A stretch of 64,000 nucleotides of DNA. It comes from Chryseobacterium sp. MEBOG06. Its GTDB lineage: Bacteria > Bacteroidota > Bacteroidia > Flavobacteriales > Weeksellaceae. The translations under genes and the position numbers were made by a program. The stretch is from positions 1,674,001 through 1,738,000 of the forward strand of contig NZ_CP084580.1 in the NCBI RefSeq assembly GCF_021869765.1. The letters are read 5' to 3'. Positions 1 through 8,661 of the stretch are shown piece after piece; position 1 is the first letter of the stretch, and each line of letters begins with the position of its first letter. Below the pieces are notes generated by a model. The model had not been told where the DNA came from. It ran no database searches and saw only the letters and a list, made by a program, of their open reading frames with translations.

Positions 1-1006
1 ACGGAGTTACTTCACCTCCTTTGAATCCTGCAGATAAAGTGATGATGGTAAAGATCATTTTTAAAGCAAAATCATACAAGGGAAGCTGCTTTTCAAAAGA
101 CTCCAGAATAATGGGAACTCCCAAGCCGATATACCGGGTTGTTCCCATGGCAAAAACGGATAAAGCAATAATAATTCCACCTGCTGCTGGGCGAAATGGA
201 GGATATTTGATATTAGTTTTAAATACAGAACCTGCCCAATGGATGATCTTACTAAAAGCAGCAGCACAAATTCCAAAAGTAATTCCGGCTAAAATACTGT
301 ATAAAATGGGCAAAAATTCCAGTTTTGGAATAAAATCAATATGATAATGAGTATGCTTTACATTCCATAAGGTTGTTGTCCAGTCCGCTAAAATAGCAGA
401 AACAAAAGCCGGAAATATAGCATTATATCGGATTTTTCCGATGAGAAAGACTTCAAGCCCGAAAACAGCTCCGGCAAGGGGAGTTCCGAAAACAGAACCA
501 AATCCGGCAGCAATGGCAGAGATAATCAGTATTTTTCTTTCACTGGTATCAAGTTTAAAAGGTTTTGTAAGCTGATCAGCAATAGCTCCCGCCATCTGAA
601 GAGCTGTTCCTTCACGGCCTGCAGATCCGCCAAACAAATGGGTAACAAGGGTTCCGAGGTAAACAAAAGGAGCCATTTTGAAGGGAATAATTGCCTGAGG
701 ATTATGAATAGTATCAATAAGAAGATTATTTCCTGCTTCAACATCTTTTCCCCAGTAATAATAGAGAAGCCCGATAAGAAATCCTGCCACAGGAAGAAAC
801 GCAATCAGCCAGAGGTGGCTTTCTCTGAAATCAGTAGCCCATTCCAACGACTGAAGAAATCCCGCAGATGCTGTCCCCGTTAAGGCTCCGATAATAATGC
901 TGATCACCAGCCACTTTAAAATATAGGGGAGGGCCGGAAATTTTCTGAAGAAAAAATGAGTGTGAAAAATCGCTTTTTTACCAATTGTTCGTTGATTTTT
1001 TGACAT
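1..1006 (-). CDS. CLC-family anion channel/antiporter, probably fluoride-specific (partial)
   Basis: Integral inner-membrane CLC protein whose C-terminus is cut by the window edge; about 335 residues are visible, starting MSKNQRTIGKK. The selectivity loops can be read: GNNLL stands where chloride-type CLCs have GSGIP, GREGTALQ replaces GREGPxVQ, and GGEVTP replaces GxFxP. Loss of the anion-coordinating Ser and of the Pro in GREGP is characteristic of fluoride/proton antiporters of the CLC-F clade (family knowledge). A fluoride riboswitch lies directly upstream on the same strand, which strongly supports fluoride export as the role. An ordinary chloride CLC is the less likely alternative. Confidence 0.88.
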   Translation of the reverse strand, partial: MSKNQRTIGKKAIFHTHFFFRKFPALPYILKWLVISIIIGALTGTASAGFLQSLEWATDFRESHLWLIAFLPVAGFLIGLLYYYWGKDVEAGNNLLIDTIHNPQAIIPFKMAPFVYLGTLVTHLFGGSAGREGTALQMAGAIADQLTKPFKLDTSERKILIISAIAAGFGSVFGTPLAGAVFGLEVFLIGKIRYNAIFPAFVSAILADWTTTLWNVKHTHYHIDFIPKLEFLPILYSILAGITFGICAAAFSKIIHWAGSVFKTNIKYPPFRPAAGGIIIALSVFAMGTTRYIGLGVPIILESFEKQLPLYDFALKMIFTIITLSAGFKGGEVTP

Positions 1007-1040
1007 AATAAACCTGATTAGTTATTGTTAATAATCTCTC

Positions 1041-1097
1041 AATCAGGCGTCATCAGCTTTTGAAAAGCGGTTGGGTAAGGAAGAACACCATTTCCTT
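1041..1097 (-). ncRNA. Fluoride riboswitch (crcB motif)
   Basis: Read on the minus strand, the 5' part is GGAAATGGTGTTCTTCC, then CAACCGC, a short loop, and GCTGATGACGCCTGA. These match the conserved blocks of the crcB/fluoride aptamer (AUGGnGUUC, AACCGC, GCUGAUGACNCCU) in order and spacing. It ends about 35 nt before the start codon of the CLC gene. It should raise expression of the exporter when fluoride is bound. The expression platform is not obvious: no U-tract terminator lies between aptamer and start codon, so translational control is the simpler guess. Confidence 0.93.
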
Positions 1098-1106
1098 TTG
1101 ATAGCA

Positions 1107-1137
1107 CAAATATAAAAAGAAGAATCTGTTTTTTCAA
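1107..1137 (-). promoter_or_regulatory. Promoter of the fluoride riboswitch/CLC transcript
   Basis: On the minus strand TTG (1135-1137) is followed after 20 nt by TATATTTG (1107-1114), a full match to the Bacteroidota primary sigma consensus. Transcription should start around 1100, a few nucleotides before the aptamer, so the leader is nearly all riboswitch. Confidence 0.75.
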
Positions 1138-1224
1138 AAAAATATTACTTTGGATCATGAACATCCGTTTTTTAATCAATAAAAACATACATTTTGTTCA
1201 TAATCAATACTTTTCTCTCAGCTC

Positions 1225-1692
1225 CTATAAGAAAGGTTTCATTTCATTTTCAATCTGCGTTCTCAGTTCCATCAGGCGCTTGGCATATATTTCAAGCTGT
1301 TTTTCTTCCTCTGTTTCTGGAGTCCACTTAGGAACCGGAAGTTTTTTACCATTTTCATCTACCGCTACAAAGACTATGATACAATGTGTCTTTTTATCAA
1401 AAGTAGGCTGTTTTAAGTTTCTTGAAAAAACATTGATCGCAATATGCATACTTGAAGTTCCGGTGTAGATCACCTGTGCATCTACTTTTACCACTTCTCC
1501 TATTTTGATAGGGTCATAAAAACGGATTCCTCCTACATATACCGTTACAGAATAATTTCCGCTCCAGGTGGTAGCACAGGCATATCCCGCCTGGTCAATC
1601 CATTTCATAACACTTCCTCCATGTACATTCCCTCCATAATTAACATCTGAAGGCTCTGAAATAAACTGAAAAGTAATAGGCTTGTTCTGCAT
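1225..1692 (-). CDS. Acyl-CoA thioesterase, hotdog fold (YciA/BFIT type)
   Basis: 155-residue single-domain hotdog protein, the usual size for YciA-like acyl-CoA hydrolases. The segment NYGGNVHGGSVMKWIDQAG carries the N-G-x-xHGG-x(5)-D pattern of this family, with Asp as the likely catalytic residue; it is followed by the central beta-sheet and a charged C-terminal helix. Predicted to hydrolyse acyl-CoA thioesters in the cytoplasm. It is a single gene, divergent from the Spx/ArsC-like gene. Substrate length cannot be told from sequence. Confidence 0.85.
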   Translation of the reverse strand: MQNKPITFQFISEPSDVNYGGNVHGGSVMKWIDQAGYACATTWSGNYSVTVYVGGIRFYDPIKIGEVVKVDAQVIYTGTSSMHIAINVFSRNLKQPTFDKKTHCIIVFVAVDENGKKLPVPKWTPETEEEKQLEIYAKRLMELRTQIENEMKPFL

Positions 1693-1810
1693 CTTTATAA
1701 AATTTGAATAAAGTTATTTAATAATTTCCAAAGTCATAGATTAAATCCTACTTTTGGAGGACGAAACTTTCAATGAGAGAGAGTTTTAACAAATAACAGA
1801 TTTACAAATA

Positions 1811-2173
1811 ATGAAGAAAGTATTTTATCTCAACTCTTGTGATACGTGTCGAAAAATTTTAGCCAAGTTTAATCTTAGAGATTGGGAACTTCGTGAAATT
1901 AAGAAAGAGCCTGTCACAAAAGAAGAATTAGCGGAAATGTATGAAAAAACGAAATCATATGAGGCACTATTCAGTAAAAAGTCTACTCAGATTAAATTGA
2001 GAGAACTGGATATTAAATCTTTGACGGAAAAGGATTTTAAAGAATTACTGCTGGATCACTATACTTTTTTGAAGCGTCCTGTTTTCGTTACTGATAAAGA
2101 AATTTTTGTAGGAAATGATAAAAAGAATGTGGAAGCTCTGCAAGATTTTTTCAGGGAAAATGATGCTAAATAA
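1811..2173 (+). CDS. ArsC/Spx-family thioredoxin-fold protein
   Basis: 120 residues with the N-terminal redox motif C-D-T-C (residues 10-13) in the ArsC/Spx fold, then a region around FLKRPVFV corresponding to the ArsC RP-containing loop. The CxxC arrangement and length fit the Spx/MgsR/YffB branch better than a classic glutaredoxin-coupled arsenate reductase, and no other ars gene is nearby. It may be a thiol reductase or a regulator. Its stop codon shares one base with the next start (TAATG), indicating co-translation. A TACTTTTG box lies at 1749-1756. Confidence 0.75.
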   Translation: MKKVFYLNSCDTCRKILAKFNLRDWELREIKKEPVTKEELAEMYEKTKSYEALFSKKSTQIKLRELDIKSLTEKDFKELLLDHYTFLKRPVFVTDKEIFVGNDKKNVEALQDFFRENDAK

Positions 2174-2562
2174 TGAGAATATTAAATGTTCTTTTCTTTT
2201 TCCTGATTTCTTTTTATGGATTTGGACAGCAAAAAACAGATACAGTCAAGAAAGAAGAGGTTTTTTCACGGTTGGTATCTATTGATATCTCAAAAATAAA
2301 GACGCCCTGTGATTGTTCTGATGCAATGGAACGTATTGCAGACTGTTTAGTGAAAATAACAGATCCCTTTTCTTCTAAACAGGAGATGGAGAATGACAGG
2401 CAGGTGAAGAATTTTATTGATCTGAGCAATGTGAAAACTGCACAGGTTGCCAGTCAATGTGAAAAGAAACTGGGCTTCAGAGATTCTGATATCTTTGAAT
2501 GTAAAAGTTTTAAACAGCTAAAAGAAAAGTCGGCAATTCTCAATAGAAAATTCAGAAAATAA
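2173..2562 (+). CDS. Small secreted protein of unknown function
   Basis: 129 residues with an N-terminal signal peptide (hydrophobic segment ending near GFGQQK). The mature part contains five cysteines, including a CDCSD cluster, and many charged residues; it probably folds as a disulfide-linked periplasmic helical domain. It overlaps the upstream ArsC/Spx-like gene by one base, so the two are probably one operon, and a bidirectional terminator follows at once. I do not recognise the family. Confidence 0.7.
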   Translation: MRILNVLFFFLISFYGFGQQKTDTVKKEEVFSRLVSIDISKIKTPCDCSDAMERIADCLVKITDPFSSKQEMENDRQVKNFIDLSNVKTAQVASQCEKKLGFRDSDIFECKSFKQLKEKSAILNRKFRK

Positions 2563-2592
2563 AAAAACCGCAGAGCAATCTGCGGTTTTTTC
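2563..2592. terminator. Bidirectional intrinsic terminator
   Basis: Stem AACCGCAGA / TCTGCGGTT with a short loop, A-tract before and T-tract after, between the convergent 2173-2562 gene and gcvT. It serves both strands. Confidence 0.85.
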
Positions 2593-2611
2593 TGTAAATA
2601 TCTTTTTCTAA

Positions 2612-3688
2612 TTATACAAAAGGAGCTTTCACCACTTTTGCAGGGATATTTTTGTTTCTTACCTGAATGAAGATTTCAGAACCTATTTTAAAATGAGGTT
2701 TGTCTACATACGCAAGACCCAATCCTATTTTTTTCATTGGAGACTGTGTTCCCGAAGTTACCTTTCCGATTACCTTTCCTTCAGCATCTACTACAGGGTA
2801 ATCATGTCTTGGAACCCCTTTGTCTGTAAGTTCGAAAGCAACCAGTTTTCTGGTAATACCTTCTTCTTTCTGCTTGGCAAAAGTTTCTTTAGACACGAAA
2901 TCTTTATCAAATTTAGTGATCCATCCTAAACCAGCTTCAATAGGAGACGTTGTATCGTCGATATCATTTCCGTAAAGACAGAACCCTTTTTCTAATCTTA
3001 AAGTATCTCTCGCTGCCAATCCGCAAGGTATAATTCCCTCTTCTTTTCCAGCATCAATGATAGCATCCCAAAGCTTCTCAGCAGAGTCGTTATTAAAATA
3101 AATCTCGAAACCACCACTTCCGGTATAACCGGTGTTTGAAATAATAATATCATGTACTCCAGCCACAGAACCAACAGTGAAGTTGTAGTAAGGTATTTCT
3201 GAAAGGTTAACATCCGTCAGTTTTTGAAGAATTTCCGTAGCCTTAGGCCCCTGAACTGCCAATAATGACATCTCATCAGAAGCATTGGTCATTTTAGCCC
3301 CGAAAGTATTATATTTTGAGATATGGTTCCAGTCTTTTTCTATGTTTGAAGCATTTACAACCACGAAATATTTATCATCTTCCATTTTGTAAACGATAAG
3401 GTCATCTACAATCCCTCCATCTTCATTTGGAAGACAAGAATATTGAGCTTTTCCGTTTTCCAGAACGTCTACATTATTTGTAGTTACAAATTGTAGCAGG
3501 TCTTTTGAACCCGGACCTTCGATAATAAACTGTCCCATATGGGAAACATCAAATAATCCCGCTTTTTCTCTTACTGCAAAATGCTCTTCCGTTACTCCGG
3601 AATATTGTACAGGCATTTCAAAACCTGCGAAAGGTACGATCTTAGCTCCCAAAGAAACATGTTTGTCGTACAAGGCTGTTTTCTTCAT
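2612..3688 (-). CDS. gcvT: Aminomethyltransferase, glycine cleavage T-protein
   Basis: 358 residues, full length for GcvT. It begins [29 protein letters not shown] and contains [15 protein letters not shown], with the conserved DVSHMG segment, and the C-terminal barrel ending around [16 protein letters not shown]. It transfers the aminomethyl carbon from the H-protein to tetrahydrofolate in glycine breakdown. It is the last gene of a minus-strand run (idi, secreted protein, gcvT), 9 nt downstream of the preceding stop. gcvH and gcvP are not in the window. Confidence 0.97.
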   Translation of the reverse strand: MKKTALYDKHVSLGAKIVPFAGFEMPVQYSGVTEEHFAVREKAGLFDVSHMGQFIIEGPGSKDLLQFVTTNNVDVLENGKAQYSCLPNEDGGIVDDLIVYKMEDDKYFVVVNASNIEKDWNHISKYNTFGAKMTNASDEMSLLAVQGPKATEILQKLTDVNLSEIPYYNFTVGSVAGVHDIIISNTGYTGSGGFEIYFNNDSAEKLWDAIIDAGKEEGIIPCGLAARDTLRLEKGFCLYGNDIDDTTSPIEAGLGWITKFDKDFVSKETFAKQKEEGITRKLVAFELTDKGVPRHDYPVVDAEGKVIGKVTSGTQSPMKKIGLGLAYVDKPHFKIGSEIFIQVRNKNIPAKVVKAPFV

Positions 3689-3697
3689 ATTTAATTT

Positions 3698-4168
3698 TTA
3701 TTTCTTTATTTTAAAACTGTTGAAAGTCTCATTGAATAAGGTCATATAGTTTCCGTTCCAGAATTTCTGGCCACAGTTGATGGAAACTAAAAATAAGTTT
3801 TTGTCTTTTTGAAAAGCTTTGGTCACCCAGAATAGTTTCTCTTTCTGATCAAAATGCTCATAGAAATATTCAGTGTATCCTTTTTGGCTCTTTTTTTCTT
3901 TTACTTTATTCTCGGCATCTTCAGATTGATAAAGTGCCAGGATGAATTTTTTTACCTCTTCCTTTGGCAGCGGAAGATCATGGTATTCCGAAATCGTAAT
4001 TGCCCCGATCTGGCTGGTAGGGAAGATATTAATAATCTCACTGTCATTAGTGGACTTCCATCCATCAGGTACATTGATTGAGTAGTTGGAACTCTCATAG
4101 ACCGTCGCTTTTTGGGCAAAAAACAGACTTCCTGATAAGAAAGCAGCAAAAAGCAGTATTTTCTTCAT
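3698..4168 (-). CDS. Secreted protein of unknown function, PsbP/DUF1795-like
   Basis: 156 residues with a clear signal peptide (MKKILLFAAFLSGSLFFAQ). The mature domain opens with YSINVPDGWKS, then alternating strands and a closing FNETFNSFKIKK; this 'polar strand plus P-D-G-W' opening resembles PsbP/DUF1795-type domains, which is a weak analogy only. It lies 2 nt after idi and 9 nt before gcvT, so it is co-transcribed with two metabolic genes without an evident functional link. Confidence 0.7.
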   Translation of the reverse strand: MKKILLFAAFLSGSLFFAQKATVYESSNYSINVPDGWKSTNDSEIINIFPTSQIGAITISEYHDLPLPKEEVKKFILALYQSEDAENKVKEKKSQKGYTEYFYEHFDQKEKLFWVTKAFQKDKNLFLVSINCGQKFWNGNYMTLFNETFNSFKIKK

Positions 4169-4170
4169 GA

Positions 4171-4680
4171 TTAAAAGTGGTGTTTATATTCTTCAAGAAT
4201 GATTTTAAACCATTCTGTAAAGTTTTCGGGATGCTCCTTAATCTCTTTGTCCAGGTTTTCAAAAGAGATAAATCTTACCCCTTCCACCTCTTCTCTATTG
4301 AGATCAAAATCGGATTCATGATTTCCCACAAAGACATGATCAAGCTCGTGCTCCCAAAGGCCGCCTCCTACATCTGCTTTATAAATGAAATTGAATTTTT
4401 CTGAAAGTTCCGCTTCTATTCCCAGTTCTTCCTTCAGTCTGCGTGTAGCCCCCTCCAGATAAGTTTCGCTCTCTCTTGGGTGCGAACAGACAGCATTGGT
4501 CCATTGGTTAGGAGAATGGTATTTTCCGGAAGCTCTTTTCTGAAGAAGCATTTCACCTTTGCTATTGAATAAGAATACAGAAAAAGCACGATGTAATAAG
4601 CCGTTGATGTGAGCTTGCTGTTTTTCCATCAGCCCCAAAACTTTATCATCAGGATTTACTAAAACTACAAATTCTTCCAT
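4171..4680 (-). CDS. idi: Isopentenyl-diphosphate delta-isomerase, type 1
   Basis: 169 residues, a Nudix-fold type 1 IDI. The metal/active-site segments are visible: TNAVCSHPR with the catalytic Cys, the Nudix-like EGATRRLKEELGIEAE, and the ELDHVFVG segment with the second acidic ligand. It interconverts IPP and DMAPP for isoprenoid synthesis. It is first in the idi / secreted protein / gcvT run. TACATTTG on the minus strand (4686-4693) ends only 5 nt before the start codon, suggesting a leaderless or nearly leaderless mRNA. Confidence 0.95.
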   Translation of the reverse strand: MEEFVVLVNPDDKVLGLMEKQQAHINGLLHRAFSVFLFNSKGEMLLQKRASGKYHSPNQWTNAVCSHPRESETYLEGATRRLKEELGIEAELSEKFNFIYKADVGGGLWEHELDHVFVGNHESDFDLNREEVEGVRFISFENLDKEIKEHPENFTEWFKIILEEYKHHF

Positions 4681-4979
4681 TCCTACAAATGTAAGAGTAA
4701 TAAATGTATTTTGGAAATTTTTAGATAAACATCATGTTTTTTGTGACTATCTAAAGACAGGGAATCGATTAAAAGGAAAATTTGATATTTCCATGATTTT
4801 AATTTCAATATTCTTTGCTATCATGTTTAAACGAAAATTTTTAATCATATCTATGAAAAAGAATGATAAAATATTAATATTATTTATTAAATAGTAATTT
4901 TTATAGTAAAATATTAACATAAACCAAGTTTAACAAGGCTGTTAAGGCTAAAAACGCTAACTTTGTTTCTTAATGTTTA

Positions 4980-5393
4980 ATGATGGAATTAGAATACAAA
5001 GAACATATCAGTCCTATCCTTAAGGATGGAATCAAAAATTACTTAATCGACATAGACGGAACCATCACAGAAGATGTTCCCAATGAAGAACCCGAAAGAA
5101 TGGTTACCTGCGAACCTTACCCGGACGCACTGGAAACAGTCAACAAATGGTATGATGAAGGGCACCAGATCTGCTTCTTTACCTCAAGAACCGAAAATTT
5201 GAAACAAATCACAATAGACTGGTTGGATAAGCACGGCTTTAAATACCACAGTGTGCTTTGCGGTAAACCAAGAGGAGGCAATTACCACTGGATAGACAAT
5301 CACCTGGTAAGAGCTACAAGATATAAAGGCAGATTTACAGATTTGGTGGAAAAACAAGTGACTATCGAGGTATTCAAAGAAGACGGAGAATAA
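4980..5393 (+). CDS. HAD-superfamily phosphatase-like protein
   Basis: 137 residues with motif I DIDGTITED (nucleophile Asp near residue 24), motif II FFTSR, and a C-terminal KPRGGNYHWIDNHLVRA in place of the usual motif III/IV acidic pair. The protein is short and has almost no cap domain, like sugar-phosphate or 5'-nucleotidase-type minimal HADs. Its substrate is not deducible. Two Met codons stand in tandem (4980 and 4983); either may be used. A TAACTTTG box is at 4958-4965, close to the start. Confidence 0.8.
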   Translation: MMELEYKEHISPILKDGIKNYLIDIDGTITEDVPNEEPERMVTCEPYPDALETVNKWYDEGHQICFFTSRTENLKQITIDWLDKHGFKYHSVLCGKPRGGNYHWIDNHLVRATRYKGRFTDLVEKQVTIEVFKEDGE

Positions 5394-5481
5394 AAAAAAT
5401 ATAAATCAAAGATTTAAAGATTAAACAACCTGAAACGTTTTTAATTTTTAAATCTTTTCATTTTTTAATATACTTGTATTT
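5394..5481. repeat. Intergenic word repeat (AAATCAAAGATTTAAAGATT type)
   Basis: AATCAAAGATTTAAAGATT on the left and TTTTTAAATCTTTTCATTTT on the right are loosely complementary, separated by a short unique core. It fills the whole gap between the HAD gene and serA and resembles other word repeats in this window. Confidence 0.5.
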
Positions 5482-6441
5482 ATGAAAGTTTTAGCAAACG
5501 ACGGCTTGGATCAATCAGGGATTGATGCATTAAAAGAAAAAGGCTTTGAAGTCATTACAGCAAAAGTTCCGCAGGAGTTTTTGGTAGATTATATTAATGA
5601 GCATAAGATCCAGACTTTACTGGTAAGGAGTGCTACACAGGTAAGAAAAGATATTATTGATGGATGTCCTTCTATTGATATTATCGGAAGAGGCGGTGTA
5701 GGAATGGATAATATTGATGTGGACTACGCAAGAGAAAAAGGAATTCATGTGATCAATACTCCTTCAGCTTCCTCAGAATCGGTTGCTGAACTTGTTTTTG
5801 CTCATTTATTTTCAGGAGCGAGATTCCTTCAGGATTCCAACAGAAAGATGCCATTGGTAGGAGATACAGAATTTGCCGGACTTAAAAAAGCATATGCTGC
5901 CGGTATTGAATTAAGAGGAAAGACCATAGGAATCGTAGGGATGGGAAGAATCGGGCAGGAGGTTGCCAGAATTGCTTTAGGACTTGGGATGAGAGTGGTT
6001 GCTGCTGATAATAATGTGGGAAGAGCCAGTATCAAAGTGAAATTCTACAACAATCAGTTTATCAATGTAGACATAGAAACGGAGTCATTACAGGAAGTTT
6101 TAAAACATTCAGACTTTATTACCCTGCATGTTCCGGCTCAGAAGGATGGATATATGATTGGTAAAAATGAGTTTGATATGATGAAGGACGGGGTGGCTGT
6201 TGTCAATTGTTCCAGAGGAGGAGTAATTGATGAAGCAGCTTTAGTTGAAGCATTGAATTCCGGTAAAGTAAGATTTGCAGGACTGGATGTTTTCATTAAT
6301 GAGCCTACACCATCCAAAGAGATTCTAAATCATACTAAAATATCGTTGACTCCTCATACCGGAGCTTCTACTCTTGAAGCACAGGATAGAATTGGACTTT
6401 CCCTTGCAGAACAGATATCAAGCATTTTACAGATCCATTAA
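5482..6441 (+). CDS. serA: D-3-phosphoglycerate dehydrogenase (short form)
   Basis: 319 residues, a D-2-hydroxyacid dehydrogenase. The NAD-binding GIVGMGRIGQEVAR (around residues 153-166), the signature NCSRGGVIDEAALVEAL and the catalytic His in LTPHTGAST are all present. There is no C-terminal ACT domain, so it is a short serA without the usual serine-feedback domain. It catalyses the first step of serine synthesis. Another 2-hydroxyacid dehydrogenase activity cannot be excluded. It stands alone and is followed by a strong terminator. Confidence 0.88.
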   Translation: MKVLANDGLDQSGIDALKEKGFEVITAKVPQEFLVDYINEHKIQTLLVRSATQVRKDIIDGCPSIDIIGRGGVGMDNIDVDYAREKGIHVINTPSASSESVAELVFAHLFSGARFLQDSNRKMPLVGDTEFAGLKKAYAAGIELRGKTIGIVGMGRIGQEVARIALGLGMRVVAADNNVGRASIKVKFYNNQFINVDIETESLQEVLKHSDFITLHVPAQKDGYMIGKNEFDMMKDGVAVVNCSRGGVIDEAALVEALNSGKVRFAGLDVFINEPTPSKEILNHTKISLTPHTGASTLEAQDRIGLSLAEQISSILQIH

Positions 6442-6460
6442 TCGGATCGGAATAAGATAA

Positions 6461-6487
6461 AAAAGCACCTCGGCCGAGGTGCTTTTT
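6461..6487 (+). terminator. Intrinsic terminator of serA
   Basis: AAAAGCACCTCGG/CCGAGGTGCTTTT is a near-perfect palindrome with T-tract, between convergent serA and mscL; it probably acts on both strands. Confidence 0.9.
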
Positions 6488-6508
6488 ATTTTTAAACTGC
6501 CAGGCAGA

Positions 6509-6889
6509 TTATATATTGCTTCTGCTTTTTAATAAATCTCTGATTTCTGTCAATAATTTTTGGTCATCTGTAGGACCTGCTGGAGCTGGAGCGTCTTTTT
6601 TGTTTACCCTATTGGCAATCTTGATGATCCAGAAAAGAACCATAGCAATACAAAGGAAACTGATCACAGCAGAAAGGAAATTCCCGTAAGCAACCCCATT
6701 CCAGGAAAGCTTAGCGATATTTTCTGCACCAGCAGCTTTCAGTGCCGGATTTAGAAGCAACGGAGTAATTACATCCTCAACTAAAGAAGAAACAATTTTA
6801 CCAAATGCTGCCCCAATGATCACACCGACAGCAAGATCGAGAACATTGCCCTTAAAAGCAAACTCTTTAAATTCTTTAACAAATCCCAT
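6509..6889 (-). CDS. mscL: Large-conductance mechanosensitive channel
   Basis: 126 residues, typical MscL length. TM1 is VLDLAVGVIIGAAFGKIVSSL, with the conserved pore glycines and alanines, followed by the periplasmic loop, TM2 (SAVISFLCIAMVLFWII) and a cytoplasmic helix ending DQKLLTEIRDLLKSR. It releases osmolytes from the cell on hypo-osmotic shock. Single gene, convergent with serA. Confidence 0.96.
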   Translation of the reverse strand: MGFVKEFKEFAFKGNVLDLAVGVIIGAAFGKIVSSLVEDVITPLLLNPALKAAGAENIAKLSWNGVAYGNFLSAVISFLCIAMVLFWIIKIANRVNKKDAPAPAGPTDDQKLLTEIRDLLKSRSNI

Positions 6890-7135
6890 AATTTATATTT
6901 TTTTAATTAGTATATACACAAAAATATAATTAAAAAATGTAAAAAACGGTACTTTTTGTAGTTTTTTATTCCCGGAATGTAGAATTTTATTCCGAATTCA
7001 TAGTCCCATTTTTAATGGAAACCTGAAATTTAAATTGATCCCTTATCTCATCAGTAATAAGCCCGTAATTTTATTGTCAGTGTACCATAGTAATGGAAAA
7101 TCTTTTGTAATTTGCTTAAAACTTGATTGAATCTT

Positions 7136-8641
7136 ATGAAAATCTTCAACGCCGAGCAAATACGCAGTTGGGATAGGTTTACCATTTCTCACGAACCTGT
7201 CTCTTCCATCCAATTGATGGAAAGAGCTTCACTGGCTGTTGCCAGTTGGATCTCTGAATATTGTAAAAATCATAAAAAGATAGCTGTTTTTTGCGGAAAC
7301 GGAAATAATGGCGGAGATGGATTAGCCATTGCAAGAATGCTTTATCAAAAAGGTTTTGATGTGGATATTTTTGTAAATGGCCCCAAAGGTAAATTTTCGG
7401 AAGATGCTTTGGTTAATTTGAAAAGACTTAGGGATATAACAGGAATTTCTGTCAGAAAGCTTAATCAGATAGAGCAATACAATTTTGATGATAAAACAAT
7501 TATTATTGATGCCCTTTTTGGAACAGGACTGAACAGAGCTTTGGAAGGGGAATATAAAATACTTGTTGACCAGTTAAATACAAAAGGAAGTCTTAAAATA
7601 TCAATTGATATTCCTTCAGGATTACCGGCTGACGGAATGCTTGAGAATGACAAACTTCCCCTGAAGGCAGATTATACCCTGAGTTTTCAATCCTGGAAAC
7701 GGAGTTTCCTGCATCCTGAAACTGGAAAGTATACCGGAAAAGTAGTTATTCTTGATATTGATTTAAGTAAAGAATATTCAGAAAAGACAAAAAGTGAGTA
7801 TTTTGTGACAGATGATTCCGTTATCGATTTTATTTTTAAACCAAGACAGGATTTTTCCCATAAAGGAAACTATGGTAAAGCTGTCATTGCTGCCGGAAGT
7901 TACGGAAAGATGGGAGCCGCAGTATTGGCTACAAAATCGGCCTTAAAAACCGGTGCAGGGCTCACTTTTACACTTGGCCCGAAGTGCGGCTATGAAATAC
8001 TACAGACTGCATGTCCTGAAGCGATGTTTATAGAAGGAGGCAGTCTGTTTGTGACCAATTTTGAAGGAGAAAAGGACCTGACTTACGGAATCGGCCCCGG
8101 CTTGGGAACTCATCCGGATACAGAAAATGGTCTTTTGAAATTCCTGAAAACCCATACTCATCCTTTAGTTTTGGATGCTGATGCATTAAATATCATTTCA
8201 AAAGCTCCGGAAAACCTGAAACTGATTCCTGAACGATCAATTATAACTCCTCATCCAAAAGAATTTGAAAGACTTTTTGGAACTTCAGACGATTCTTTTA
8301 AGAGATTGGAACTGGCTAAAGAAAAATCAAAAGAACTGAATATCTATATTATATTGAAAGATCACCATACACAAACCATTACTCCACAAGGAAGTGTTTT
8401 CTACAATATTACCGGGAATGCCGGGCTTGCCAAAGGAGGAAGCGGAGATGTTCTCACGGGAATTCTGACCTCGCTTTTATCACAGGGGTATTCTGAAGAA
8501 CAGGTATGTGTGTTGGGAGTCTGGCTTCATGGAAAAGCAGCTGACCTAGCTGCAGAAAAGCATTCAAAAGAATCCATGCTGCCAACAGATGTTGTGAATG
8601 AATTGGGAAGTGTGTTCAGGCTTTTAGAAAATAAACTGTAA
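7136..8641 (+). CDS. nnr: Bifunctional NAD(P)H-hydrate epimerase / ADP-dependent NAD(P)H-hydrate dehydratase
   Basis: 501 residues from the ATG at 7136; an in-frame TTG lies 9 nt upstream, but MKIFNAEQIRSWD is the usual start for this family. The N-terminal YjeF_N epimerase domain carries CGNGNNGGDGLAIAR; the C-terminal ribokinase-like dehydratase domain carries NAGLAKGGSGDVLTGI. It repairs damaged NADHX/NADPHX. Both halves look intact. It is monocistronic. Confidence 0.94.
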   Translation: MKIFNAEQIRSWDRFTISHEPVSSIQLMERASLAVASWISEYCKNHKKIAVFCGNGNNGGDGLAIARMLYQKGFDVDIFVNGPKGKFSEDALVNLKRLRDITGISVRKLNQIEQYNFDDKTIIIDALFGTGLNRALEGEYKILVDQLNTKGSLKISIDIPSGLPADGMLENDKLPLKADYTLSFQSWKRSFLHPETGKYTGKVVILDIDLSKEYSEKTKSEYFVTDDSVIDFIFKPRQDFSHKGNYGKAVIAAGSYGKMGAAVLATKSALKTGAGLTFTLGPKCGYEILQTACPEAMFIEGGSLFVTNFEGEKDLTYGIGPGLGTHPDTENGLLKFLKTHTHPLVLDADALNIISKAPENLKLIPERSIITPHPKEFERLFGTSDDSFKRLELAKEKSKELNIYIILKDHHTQTITPQGSVFYNITGNAGLAKGGSGDVLTGILTSLLSQGYSEEQVCVLGVWLHGKAADLAAEKHSKESMLPTDVVNELGSVFRLLENKL

Positions 8642-8661
8642 CATTTTTTATAGTTTTATAG

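Noticed and set aside
1157..1468. 103-residue + strand ORF opposite the thioesterase
   Set aside because: It is antisense to a well-matched hotdog gene, with composition of a shadow frame; same for other antisense frames in the window.
4681..4979. Gap before the HAD gene examined for an RNA gene or small ORF
   Set aside because: Only low-complexity A+T sequence, a 13-codon ATG frame and the TAACTTTG box are present.
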